Shown piece by piece: positions 52,019 through 59,848 of a DNA stretch of 64,000 nt. The translations under genes and the position numbers were made by a program. The first letter of the stretch is position 1. Each line of letters opens with the position of its first letter. Source of the DNA: Haemophilus haemolyticus_M (GTDB taxonomy: Bacteria; Pseudomonadota; Gammaproteobacteria; Enterobacterales; Pasteurellaceae); NCBI RefSeq assembly GCF_003490935.1, contig NZ_QQGD01000008.1, positions 1 through 64,000 on the forward strand. Direction: 5' to 3'. The notes beneath the pieces are model-generated. The model ran no database searches. It was not told the DNA's origin and worked only from the letters and a program-made list of their open reading frames with translations.

Positions 52019-54049
52019 ATGAAATTCAAAGCCAGCAAAAAAATAAAGCTTAATTTTTTCTTGATTACAGTTGTTTTGTTTGTTCCTAGTTTTAGTTTTG
52101 CTGATGTTGATAAACCTAATAACTTTGCTGATATTCATGAGCCTGAGTATATTACAGAGTACTTCAAGAATGATGGAGTTATCGATTATCTGGGTGGGAG
52201 TGCTTCCTCACCAAGTTATTCATTAGAGGATATGTTAAACCCAAAATCTATAGCTTGGAGCCGTATTCCTGAAAAGGTTATTGATTATCTAAAGGAGCCT
52301 AATAAGCCAGACTGTTTTCATTGTGATTTAGTCATTCTCGCCGAGAGGAAATGGAACTTAAACGGTTTGGTGAACGCAGATAATCTATATGGAGTTGCCA
52401 GTCCAGAGCATGAAAATTATGATTTCAATAGGCCATACGCCAAGCATTTTACTAGAATTTTTGAAGAAAAACAGAACTATCCTTCTGGTTCTTCTCTAGG
52501 ATATAGGAATATTTTATATCAAACTTTTCTATATAGTTTTTATGATTTTGCACATAACAGAAGTCGTCCTAAAGAGGGTGTGATTGATGGAAGAGTATAT
52601 GATGTTAATATACTTGCCATTGACAACTATCGTTTTAAGTTTCCAGATGAAACAAGAGGATTGACTCTCACTGTGAAAAACCAAAGTGAAGTGCGCGGTG
52701 CCACCCTTCAGTTATTAAAAATGGTTTTACAAGATTCTCTTTGGGAACCGCGTTTTGATTCCGATGTATATAACTTAGAGACACAAAATGCCAATATTCG
52801 CTTTAATAGCACCAATACAAGATTAACTGTGCACGAGAATTACCAGGGAGACGGCTCTCACTTTTTTATTAAATTTGATCCCAAAGAAGCAACTCAACCT
52901 GTTTTAACCTTTGATAAAGATGTGACAGGAACGTCTAATATCATTTTTGAAACGCCAATTGAAGACTTAAAAAGCCTAGACGGGCATCAAATTATCAAGG
53001 TAAATGGCACAGCAGATAAACGCGCATTCCGTCTTTCTGGCAAACACCAAAAGGGAATTTATACGCTTTCTTTACAACAACGCCCAGAGGGCTTTTTTAC
53101 CAAAGTGCAAGAACGCGATGATATTGCGATTTATGCACAACAGGCTCAAGCTGCCAATACTTTATTCAACCTACGTTTGAACGACAAAAACAGCGATATT
53201 TTTGACCGCACTTTGCCGCGCAAAGGTTTATGGGTGCGTTTAATTAGCGGTAACTTAAGCCAAGATGTTCAAGGCAAGACCGCGCCAGTAGAAGGCAATC
53301 GTAAAGGTATACAACTTGGTGGCGATGTTTTCTCCTTACAAAATCAAGACTATCAACTTTCCGTTGGCTTAATGGGTGGACAAGCAGAACAACGTAGCAC
53401 TTTCCGTAACCCAGATACAGACAATGTTACAACAGGAAGTATGAAAGGTTATAGCACCGGGATTTATGCAACATGGCATCAATTACGTGATAAACAAACC
53501 GGTGCATATATTGATAGCTGGGTACAATATCAACGCTTCCGCCATCGCATTAACGCTGAGGACGGTACAGAGCGCTTGACTTCAAAAGGTATTACGGCCT
53601 CAATTGAAGCAGGTTACAATACTTTATTGGCAGAACACTTAACGGGGAAAGGGACTCAAATTCGTTTTTATCTACAACCACAGGTACAATTAACCTATCT
53701 TGGAGTAAACGGTCGCTTTACTGATAGTGGAAATAGTCAAGTGAATTTACTTGGCTCTCGCCAATTACAAACTCGAGTTGGCGCACAAGCTAAAGCGCAA
53801 TTTACTTTTACTAATGGTGTCATTTTCCAACCATTTGTTGCCGTCAATTCAATCTACCTACAAAAACCTTTCGGCGTGGAAATAGATGGTGAACGTCGAG
53901 TGATAGACAATAAAGCGACAATTGAAAGTCAATTAGGTGTAGCAGTGAAAATCAAATCTCACTTAACTTTACAAGCAACATTCAACCGCCAAACAGGCAA
54001 ACATCACCACGCTAAACAAGGTGCGCTGAATTTACAGTGGACGTTTTAA
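52019..54049 (+). CDS. Autotransporter, Lav-type beta-barrel with unfamiliar N-terminal passenger
   Basis: A 676-residue type Va secretion protein. Signal peptide with cleavage near FSFA-DV (about residue 28); passenger region to roughly residue 400; C-terminal 12-strand barrel ending in LNLQWTF with terminal F. The second half of the passenger and the barrel (from about residue 215) resemble Lav/AutA proteins of Haemophilus and Neisseria. The first part (FADIHEPEYITEYFKNDG and after) is AT-rich and I do not recognise it. It has two cysteines (CFHC), rare in autotransporters. No protease triad is evident. There is no GCAA repeat at the start, so unlike classic lav it is not phase variable that way. 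An AAAGGA site precedes ATG 52019; a start 13 codons earlier is possible. An uptake signal core lies in the barrel half only. Confidence 0.82.
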   Translation: MKFKASKKIKLNFFLITVVLFVPSFSFADVDKPNNFADIHEPEYITEYFKNDGVIDYLGGSASSPSYSLEDMLNPKSIAWSRIPEKVIDYLKEPNKPDCFHCDLVILAERKWNLNGLVNADNLYGVASPEHENYDFNRPYAKHFTRIFEEKQNYPSGSSLGYRNILYQTFLYSFYDFAHNRSRPKEGVIDGRVYDVNILAIDNYRFKFPDETRGLTLTVKNQSEVRGATLQLLKMVLQDSLWEPRFDSDVYNLETQNANIRFNSTNTRLTVHENYQGDGSHFFIKFDPKEATQPVLTFDKDVTGTSNIIFETPIEDLKSLDGHQIIKVNGTADKRAFRLSGKHQKGIYTLSLQQRPEGFFTKVQERDDIAIYAQQAQAANTLFNLRLNDKNSDIFDRTLPRKGLWVRLISGNLSQDVQGKTAPVEGNRKGIQLGGDVFSLQNQDYQLSVGLMGGQAEQRSTFRNPDTDNVTTGSMKGYSTGIYATWHQLRDKQTGAYIDSWVQYQRFRHRINAEDGTERLTSKGITASIEAGYNTLLAEHLTGKGTQIRFYLQPQVQLTYLGVNGRFTDSGNSQVNLLGSRQLQTRVGAQAKAQFTFTNGVIFQPFVAVNSIYLQKPFGVEIDGERRVIDNKATIESQLGVAVKIKSHLTLQATFNRQTGKHHHAKQGALNLQWTF

Positions 54050-54067
54050 GTTTAGTAGTAACAAAAT

Positions 54068-54097
54068 AAAATCGGCAGGAAATTCTCTGCCGATTTT
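54068..54097 (+). terminator. Terminator after the autotransporter gene
   Basis: AAAATCGGCAG and CTGCCGATTTT form a perfect 11-bp stem around GAAATTCT, followed by TTT. Confidence 0.88.
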
Positions 54098-54106
54098 TTT
54101 ATTCTG

Positions 54107-54156
54107 AAAGTGCGGTCATTTTTCGTTTGATTTCCACCAATTTTTTACCGCACTTT
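54107..54156. repeat. Inverted pair of uptake signal sequences
   Basis: AAAGTGCGGT (54107-54116) and ACCGCACTTT (54147-54156) are Haemophilus uptake signals facing each other 30 bases apart. Such pairs can form a hairpin and back up the terminator upstream. Confidence 0.8.
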
Positions 54157-54179
54157 TAATATCAGCTAATGTAGCCAAT

Positions 54180-54249
54180 GTAGGGTGGGCATAAGCCCAC
54201 GCGTATTATTAATAATATTCTTTTTTTCGTGGGCTTACGCCCACCCTAC
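54180..54249. repeat. Palindromic intergenic element
   Basis: Arms at 54180-54201 and 54228-54249 (GTAGGGTGGGC...) are reverse complements over 22 bases with one mismatch and enclose 26 AT-rich bases. The arm sequence resembles small dispersed palindromes found between genes in many Gram-negative genomes. It lies between the autotransporter and mdaB, where no gene is seen from 54050 to 54371. Confidence 0.75.
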
Positions 54250-54371
54250 GGGCTGTAGTCTTCCTTATAGTCTGGAAATAACGTGGCAGGCAAATATACT
54301 TTTAAAAATTAAAGTACAAAGGCATAATGGCAGTCCCATTTTTTATAATTATTTGTTTTAGGAGCAAAAAG

Positions 54372-54950
54372 ATGAATATTTTATTATTAGACGGCGGTAA
54401 GGCGTTTGGTCATTCTCACGGCGAGTTGAACCACATACTTCACAAAAAAGCGAAAGAAGTTTTGACCGCACTTGGACACAATGTCAAAGAAACTGTGATC
54501 GATGCTGGCTATGATGTTGAAGCAGAAATCGAAAAATTCTTATGGATGGATGCCGTGATTTGGCAGATGCCAGGCTGGTGGATGCACGAACCTTGGACAG
54601 TGAAAAAATATATAGACGAAGTATTAACCGCCGGACACGGCAAGCTTTACCACAGTGATGGCCGCCATCGTGTAAATCCAACTGAAGGCTATGGCACAGG
54701 TGGTTTACTGCAAGGCAAAAAACACATGCTTTCGCTTACTTGGAATGCGCCGATTGAAGCATTCACCCGCGAAGGGGACTTCTTTGAAGGTAAAGGTGCG
54801 GATGCTTTATACATGCACTTCCACAAACTCAATGAGTTTATCGGCTTGACCCGTCTGCCGACATTCTTATGTAACGATGTAATTAAAAATCCACAAGTAG
54901 AACAATACTTAGCGGACTACCAAGCACACTTGGAAAAAGTGTTCGGATAA
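54372..54950 (+). CDS. mdaB: NADPH:quinone reductase MdaB-type flavoprotein
   Basis: A 192-residue flavodoxin-fold FAD enzyme that reduces quinones by two electrons, guarding against redox cycling. Close to E. coli MdaB (193): the motifs WQMPGWWMHEPWTVKKYIDEV and KKHMLSLTWNAPIEAFT are nearly identical. ATG 54372 has AGGAG 8 bases upstream and gives the family N-terminus MNILLLDGGKAFGHS; an earlier start is unlikely. It stands alone, convergent to the GlxA-type regulator. A terminator follows. Confidence 0.93.
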   Translation: MNILLLDGGKAFGHSHGELNHILHKKAKEVLTALGHNVKETVIDAGYDVEAEIEKFLWMDAVIWQMPGWWMHEPWTVKKYIDEVLTAGHGKLYHSDGRHRVNPTEGYGTGGLLQGKKHMLSLTWNAPIEAFTREGDFFEGKGADALYMHFHKLNEFIGLTRLPTFLCNDVIKNPQVEQYLADYQAHLEKVFG

Positions 54951-54969
54951 TTACAAAATATGAGTTTAG

Positions 54970-54993
54970 AAGGTGAGCATTTTGGCCCACCTT
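54970..54993 (+). terminator. Terminator after mdaB
   Basis: AAGGTGAG and CCCACCTT pair with one mismatch around CATTTTGG, followed by six T residues counting the stem end. Confidence 0.75.
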
Positions 54994-55131
54994 TTTTATT
55001 TTTATCTAATCAAATTTCCTAACGGGGAGAGGAAGAGAAATAGACTGAGTTTAGATCACACAAGCGGTCTAATTTTGAACTGAATTTGCAAAAACACCTA
55101 AAAATCTGACCGCACTTTAAAATAAAAAGAT

Positions 55132-56085
55132 CTAAACATCCTCAATCTGAAACTGTTTACGCCAGCGATTCGGTGAAATCTTATGTTTTTTCAAGAAGTG
55201 CTGACGCAAGGCGGTATCGCTATGAAATCCACTTTGTTCTGCAATGTCAGTGATAGATAAATCTGTGCTTTCCAAAAGCTCTCTTGCTCGTTGTAGCCTT
55301 GCTTCAATTAACCATTGATTTAATGACATTCCGGTTGCTTTGCGAAAATGTCGGGTGAAAGTGCTACGGCTCATTGACAAACGTTCTGCAAGACTATCAG
55401 TCGAATGAAGTGCGGTCAGATTTTCATTTAAATAAGCAAGCAACGCATTGATATTATGATTAGGTGTGGAACGAGAAATAGGGCGTTCGATAAATTGTGC
55501 TTGTCCGCCTTCACGATGAGGGGGGATAACCAGTATTCGGGCAATATGATTGGCAATTTTCACACCATATAATTTACGGACAATAGAAAGGCAACAATCC
55601 ATGGAAGCTGCCGTTCCTGCTGAGGTAATCAGTCGATCTTGTTCTAAATAAATAGGATTTAAATCCCATTTCACCTGCGGAAAGCGACTAGTAAAATCAC
55701 TATCTCCCAACCAATGTGTGGTTGCTTTTTTGCCGTTAAGTAGGCCACTGCACGCTAACACATAGGCACCATAACATAAACCCACCACTGTCGCACCACG
55801 TTGATACGCTTGCCGTAATGCTGTTAATAAAGCCTCACTCGGCATTACTTGAGTATCATGCCATCCAGTCATCACAACAATATCGGCATTCTCTAACCAT
55901 TCTAAACCACCATCTAAATGTATGTGAAATAGCGAGTTTGTCAGGTCGTCCGAATCGCTAACGATTTTACAGTCAAATAACGGCTTGCCGTTTAAATCCG
56001 ACATAGAAAAAACGGAATATGCCATCGCAAAATGAATGGGTATCATTTGTTCATACACAATCAAAGCAACTGTGGGTTTATTCAT
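55132..56085 (-). CDS. GlxA-family transcriptional regulator (DJ-1/PfpI domain + AraC HTH)
   Basis: A 317-residue regulator. Residues 5-175 form a DJ-1/PfpI-like domain with the nucleophile-elbow GLCYGAYVLACSGLLNGKKATTHW (cysteine present). Residues 215-315 hold two AraC helix-turn-helices (LAERLSMSRSTFTRHFRKATG; SITDIAEQSGFHSDTALRQHFLKKHKISPNRWR). ATG 56083-56085 with an AGGAG site is the start. It diverges from the MBL-fold gene at 56230, so that gene is its likely target. The effector is unknown. Confidence 0.9.
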   Translation of the reverse strand: MNKPTVALIVYEQMIPIHFAMAYSVFSMSDLNGKPLFDCKIVSDSDDLTNSLFHIHLDGGLEWLENADIVVMTGWHDTQVMPSEALLTALRQAYQRGATVVGLCYGAYVLACSGLLNGKKATTHWLGDSDFTSRFPQVKWDLNPIYLEQDRLITSAGTAASMDCCLSIVRKLYGVKIANHIARILVIPPHREGGQAQFIERPISRSTPNHNINALLAYLNENLTALHSTDSLAERLSMSRSTFTRHFRKATGMSLNQWLIEARLQRARELLESTDLSITDIAEQSGFHSDTALRQHFLKKHKISPNRWRKQFQIEDV

Positions 56086-56229
56086 TTTATTTCTCCTACT
56101 TTGATATGAGCATAGCACAAAAAATGACCTGATTATTACGTTTATTGATTTTTTGTCTATTTTTGCGCAAATTTGTTCTCACTATAATATGTTTATTCAT
56201 TCAATAACGTATATAGAAAGGGAAAAACA

Positions 56230-57102
56230 ATGAACTTAAAAACCTTAATTAACACTACAGCATTGGCTATTAGCGCAAATACTTTCGCTGTAGATCTTGC
56301 CTCTAAAAACACTGATAGCTACCAACATATCCGCAATGCCACTGGTCGCCTGAACTACGCAGGGAAAACTTTTTTAATTGATCCGATGCTTGCAGAAAAA
56401 GGACGTTATGCAGGCTTTGAAGGGACATTAAATAGCCATTTGCGTAATCCACTTGTGGAATTACCGATGAAAGCAGAAGATACTTTCAAAGATGTTGATG
56501 CCATTATTTTGACTCATACACATGAAGATCATTGGGATGAGGTTGCACAAAAAATTTTACCTAAATCCATCAAAATTTTTGTGCAACATGAACGGGATGG
56601 CGACTTACTTAAATCGCAAGGTTTTACTAATATAATCAGTTTATCGCTAGAAAAACCAGTGGAGTTTGAAGGTATTATTTTAAATAAAACCGGCGGTTCT
56701 CACGGCACAACGGAAATGTACGCTGTACCACAATTGGCCGAGATTTTAGATGAGGCGATGGGCGTAACATTCCAAGCGAAAGACCATCCAACTGTTTACT
56801 TGGTTGGTGACACAATTTGGACTGCCGAAGTAAACAAAGCCATTAATCGTTATAAACCTGATGTAATGATTATGAACACCGGTGATGCGCGGACCTTAGC
56901 TTTTCCGAATGACGGCATTATTATGGGGCTACAAGATGTTGCTCATGCTCGTAACATGCTACCAAATACAAAACTTATCACGGTGCACATGGATGCAGTA
57001 AATCATATGTCTGTGTACCGTAAGGATTTACACCAATTTGTCCAAGCAAACAAGCTTGAAAATGTAGCAATTCCAGAAGATGGTGAAACAGTGAAGTTTT
57101 AA
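56230..57102 (+). CDS. Exported MBL-fold metallohydrolase
   Basis: A 290-residue metallo-beta-lactamase-fold protein. The N-terminus MNLKTLINTTALAISANTFA looks like a signal peptide with cleavage near TFA-VD (about residue 20). The metal motif is HTHEDHWD (about residues 96-103), with later ligands in GGSHGT, VGDTIW and the C-terminal HMDAVNHM. It is closest to UlaG-like/beta-lactamase III proteins whose substrates vary; no antibiotic-resistance role is implied. It is divergent from a GlxA-type regulator and convergent with the ohr pseudogene. Confidence 0.82.
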   Translation: MNLKTLINTTALAISANTFAVDLASKNTDSYQHIRNATGRLNYAGKTFLIDPMLAEKGRYAGFEGTLNSHLRNPLVELPMKAEDTFKDVDAIILTHTHEDHWDEVAQKILPKSIKIFVQHERDGDLLKSQGFTNIISLSLEKPVEFEGIILNKTGGSHGTTEMYAVPQLAEILDEAMGVTFQAKDHPTVYLVGDTIWTAEVNKAINRYKPDVMIMNTGDARTLAFPNDGIIMGLQDVAHARNMLPNTKLITVHMDAVNHMSVYRKDLHQFVQANKLENVAIPEDGETVKF

Positions 57103-57169
57103 AAACAAGCGGTCAAGTTTTGATGGAGATTTGCAAAACACCTAAAAATTTGACCGCACTTTGTTATAA

Positions 57170-57199
57170 AAAAGCCGTCTGAAATTTCAGATGGCTTTT
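57170..57199 (+). terminator. Terminator containing a neisserial DNA uptake sequence
   Basis: AAAAGCCGTCTGAA and TTCAGATGGCTTTT pair with one wobble position around two bases, followed by ATTT. The left arm contains GCCGTCTGAA (57174-57183), the exact 10-base uptake word of Neisseria, which neisserial genomes commonly use in terminators. It stands between the MBL gene and the ohr pseudogene, one base-pair difference from a perfect neisserial pair. A Haemophilus uptake core lies just upstream near 57152. Confidence 0.85.
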
Positions 57200-57230
57200 A
57201 TTTCGAAATTAATTATTATGCTAATTTTTA

Positions 57231-57661
57231 TTACAAATCAAATGATTGAATAACATTCACATGTAAGCGTACATCGACATTGCCACGAGTAGCGTTAGAG
57301 TAAGGGCAAACTTCATGAGCACGAGTAATCAATTTGCGCGCCTCATCTTCAGTCAAACCTGCTACGGTAATCGTGATATCTAAATCTAAGCCAAATGCAC
57401 CATCTGCTTTTTGACCGATACCTACACCGACAGTAATGGAAGATTTCGTCGGTTTCAAGCCGAGTGTCGGTGCTACATGGTTCATCGCGCTATCAAAGCA
57501 GGCGCGTAACCCATAGCGAAAAGCTGCTCAGGGTTTGTACCGTGCTTACCGCTTTCGTTTTGGAATGAAACCAAATCAAAGCCAATTGAACCGTCGTTTA
57601 CTTGGGTACGACCATCACGTCCGCCGGCTGCTGTTGCTGATGTTTTGTAGAAAATTTTCAT
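57231..57661 (-). pseudogene. ohr: Organic hydroperoxide resistance protein gene, frameshifted
   Basis: OsmC/Ohr thiol peroxidase, about 143 residues if intact. On the minus strand it starts MKIFYKTSATAAGGRDGR at 57661 and reads to FAMGYA; one base is then missing near 57503, where GCGGCCTGC is expected but GCGCCTGC stands. The frame is restored in CFDSAMNHVAP and runs to the normal C-terminus FDL. The missing base lies right before the first catalytic cysteine (CFDSA); the second, CPYSNATRGN, is intact. The total of 431 bases equals 144 codons less one base. It is either inactive or a sequencing error; a second, partial copy lies at 59745-59848. Confidence 0.88.
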
Positions 57662-58000
57662 AATGTTTTCCTCATTTAATGTTAGTTAATATGTTTTGGC
57701 GTACCGCCGTTGAAAGTGAGTTTATTATATTGAACGGCAATATGAAGTGTTATATGATTTATCCAAATTACTTGCCTATTCCTACAAAATTATGTTCTCA
57801 AATGAAACGATAGAACGCTTATTAAAAGTTATTCCACATAACGAACTCTATTCATCACCAATTAAAGGCTTATTTCTTCGCCATTCAGATCAACCATTTT
57901 GTTACGAAGGTATTATTCAAGAGCCGAGCATTTGCATCGTGTTAAGCGGAGAACGTGAAGTGCAGCTAGGCGAACAATGCTACCGATTTGATAATCAACA
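57558..58000. repeat. Direct repeat copy A (ohr 5' end + AraC gene 5' end)
   Basis: This segment and 59745-60188 are colinear direct repeats of about 444 bases, roughly 90% identical by eye. They flank the Neisseria-like insert. Homology stops abruptly at both ends: at 58000 the text changes to the ABC ATPase, and at 59745 it changes from the nnrS fragment. Confidence 0.9.
57792..58000 (+). pseudogene. Truncated AraC_N regulator gene, copy A
   Basis: The first 70 or so codons of the regulator that is complete at 59980-60843 (MFSNETIERLLKVIPHNELYSSP). It breaks off inside the AraC_N cupin-like domain after CYRFDNQH, where the ABC ATPase sequence begins out of frame. No DNA-binding domain remains, so it is a remnant. 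Confidence 0.88.
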
Positions 58001-58597
58001 TTCGGGCCGAGCGGCTGTGGCAAGACGAGGGTTTTGCGTTTGATTGCGGGCTTGGAAACGCCGAAATCGGGCACGATACGCAATACTTTCCGCAAAACGG
58101 GTTTTCTGTTTCAGGAAAACCGCCTGCCGGAAAACTTGACCACGATGCAGAATATCGCTATTTTTATGGACAAACTCGATGAAGGCGAAATCATCGCGCT
58201 GGCGGCGAAAGTCGAGCTGACTGCGGGCGATTTGAACAAATATCCGACCGAATTGTCCGGCGGCATGGCGAAACGGGTAGCATTTTTGCGCCTGCTGCTG
58301 TGCGGCTGCGACCTTGCCTTGCTGGACGAGCCGTTCGTCGGTTTAGACCGCGATTTGCGCGATATTTTGGTCGCCATGCTGGTGGAAAAAATCGAGCGGC
58401 AGGGCATGGCGTGTATGCTGGTAACGCACGACCGCTTCGAAGCCGCATGCCTGAGCCATGAAATAATGCTGCTTTCCACTAAGGGCATGAACGTGCAAAA
58501 CGTGATTACCCTGCCTACGCCGCTGTCCGAACGCGATTCGGCTTTTGAAGAAGCCGTGGTGGCAAGAGAGTTTCAGGGGATTCATTATTATGAGTGA
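58001..58597 (+). pseudogene. ABC transporter ATPase, 5'-truncated, Neisseria-like
   Basis: The frame opens exactly at Walker A, GPSGCGKT (58004 onward), and continues through FQENRLPENLTTMQNI, signature LSGGMAKRVAFLRLL, LALLDEPFVGLD and LVTHDRFEA to its stop, about 198 codons. The first 30 or so residues and the start are missing, cut at the end of repeat A. It resembles ATPases of nitrate/sulfonate-type importers. The DNA is GC-rich with CG-ending codons, unlike its neighbours and like Neisseria. It cannot be expressed as a full protein. Confidence 0.85.
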
Positions 58598-58635
58598 TAG
58601 GAATTTAAATTTCTGACAAACCTTGCGGTTCGTTG

Positions 58636-58788
58636 CCCTCTCCCTAGCCCTCTCCCACGGGGAAAGGGGATCAGGTTTCTCAAAATCAGAGAACCGTAGA
58701 ATTGGGAATCAGATGTCAGGTAAACCTGAAAATGTTCAGGCTCGACAGCCCAATTCCCTCTCCCCGTGGGAGAGGGCTAGGGAGAGGG
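58636..58788. repeat. 34-bp inverted repeat element
   Basis: Arms at 58636-58669 and 58755-58788 (CCCTCTCCCTAGCCCTCTCC...) match in 33 of 34 positions. Outer flanks (CCTTGCGG near 58621; GCCGCAGG near 58796) extend the pairing loosely. The sense is that of a small palindromic or MITE-like element in the foreign DNA. After it, 58836-58900 repeats the last 65 or so bases of the ABC ATPase gene. Confidence 0.8.
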
Positions 58789-58835
58789 TAAGCAAGCCGC
58801 AGGTTTGCCTCTTTAGCGAAAGATACGAATCTGTT

Positions 58836-58900
58836 ATCCGAACGCGATTCGGTTTTTGAAAAAGCCGTGGTGCCAAGGGGGCAGGGGATTCATTATGAGG
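58836..58900 (+). repeat. Duplicated 3' end of the ABC ATPase gene
   Basis: TCCGAACGCGATTCGG...GGGGATTCATTATGAG here repeats 58527-58594 with a few differences. The two copies flank the inverted repeat element, so the palindrome came in between duplicated gene ends, or a recombination event joined two related donor segments. Confidence 0.8.
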
Positions 58901-58906
58901 TGCTTT

Positions 58907-59521
58907 ATGTTTTCGACTGTGATTACTGCTGCTGTTTTATATATTGCTACAGCAGTAGATTTGTTGGTAATACTATTAATATTTTTTGCTAGAGCAAATA
59001 CTAGAAAAGAATATCGAGATATTTATATCGGACAATATTTAGGTTCTGTAATTTTAATATTAGTTAGTTTATTTCTAGCTTTTGTTTTGAATTATGTTCC
59101 GGAAAAATGGGTGTTGGGTTTATTAGGTTTAATACCGATTTACTTAGGTATTAAAGTTGCTATTTACGACGATTGTGAGGGCGAAAAAAGAGCTAAAAAA
59201 GAATTGGATGAAAAAGGGTTGTCAAAATTAGTCGGTATTGTTGCTTTGGTTACAGTTGCTAGTTGTGGTGCAGATAATATTGGACTTTTTGTTCCTTACT
59301 TTGTGACTTTAGATCTTGTCGACTTATTAGTTACTCTTCTTGTATTTTTAATATTGATTTTTGTTTTAGTATATACAGCACAAAGATTGGCTAATATTTC
59401 AGGTGTTGGTGAAATTGTAGAGAAGTTTAGTCGTTGGATAATGGCTGTTATTTATATTGGTTTAGGGTTATTTATTATTATTGAAAATAATACAATTCAA
59501 ACAATAATATCAATAATATGA
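58907..59521 (+). CDS. CadD-family cadmium/metal resistance transporter
   Basis: A 204-residue membrane protein with about five helices: residues 3-24, 39-59, 66-82, 108-130 and 140-163, plus 178-198. STVITAAVLYIATAVDLLVILLIFF at the N-terminus, GLIPIYLGIKVAIYDDCEGE and VTVASCGADNIGLFVPYF are hallmarks of CadD, best known from staphylococci and streptococci for cadmium efflux. ATG 58907 has GAGG at good spacing; ATG 58895 is possible. The gene is very AT-rich and sits inside GC-rich Neisseria-like DNA, so it seems to have been acquired separately before this mosaic formed. It is the only intact gene in the insert. Confidence 0.82.
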   Translation: MFSTVITAAVLYIATAVDLLVILLIFFARANTRKEYRDIYIGQYLGSVILILVSLFLAFVLNYVPEKWVLGLLGLIPIYLGIKVAIYDDCEGEKRAKKELDEKGLSKLVGIVALVTVASCGADNIGLFVPYFVTLDLVDLLVTLLVFLILIFVLVYTAQRLANISGVGEIVEKFSRWIMAVIYIGLGLFIIIENNTIQTIISII

Positions 59522-59641
59522 ATGATACGGGCATTTGAGTATCTGACAAACCTTCGGCTTGCTTCTTCAATACAAGATACAACCCGGTCCGCCCAATAAA
59601 TCCATATCTGAAAGCATCTTCATGCAGAATTAAGCCAAACC

Positions 59642-59755
59642 ATGAATAAGTTTTTCACCCACCCCATGCGGCCGTTTTTCGTCGGTGCGGCGGTGCTTGC
59701 CATACTCGGCGCGTTGGTGTTTTTCATCAGCTCCGGTGCCGTCATTTTGAAATGA
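59642..59755 (+). pseudogene. NnrS-like gene, 5' fragment
   Basis: ATG 59642 opens MNKFFTHPMRPFFVGAAVLA, the N-terminus and first helix of the neisserial NnrS protein, a membrane haem/copper protein tied to nitric oxide stress. After about 34 codons it is cut at the start of repeat B and ends at a chance TGA. It is GC-rich and Neisseria-like. Only a fragment is present. Confidence 0.75.
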
Positions 59756-59848
59756 AACCAAATCAAAGCCGATTGAACCGTCGTCCACTTGGGTACGACC
59801 ATCACGTCCGCCGGTTGCTGTTGCTGAAGTTTTGTAGAAAATTTTCAT
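59745..59848 (-). pseudogene. ohr: ohr 5' fragment, copy B
   Basis: The first 34 codons of ohr on the minus strand (start at 59848, MKIFYKTSATATGGRDGR), cut off by the nnrS fragment. It matches the 5' end of the frameshifted ohr at 57661 with a few substitutions. It keeps the natural divergent layout with the AraC-type gene. Confidence 0.88.

Noticed and set aside
52019..54049. IgA1 protease or Hap-type serine protease autotransporter
   Set aside because: It has no GDSGS serine motif and is far shorter than those proteins; the barrel and lead-in fit the Lav type better.
56230..57102. MBL-fold gene as an antibiotic resistance beta-lactamase
   Set aside because: The motif and overall sequence fit UlaG-like hydrolases and not class B beta-lactamases; there is no support for drug hydrolysis.
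58623..58859. Small open frame spanning the inverted repeat at 58.6-58.9 kb
   Set aside because: Its content comes from the palindromic arms and the duplicated gene end; it has no start signal or family resemblance.
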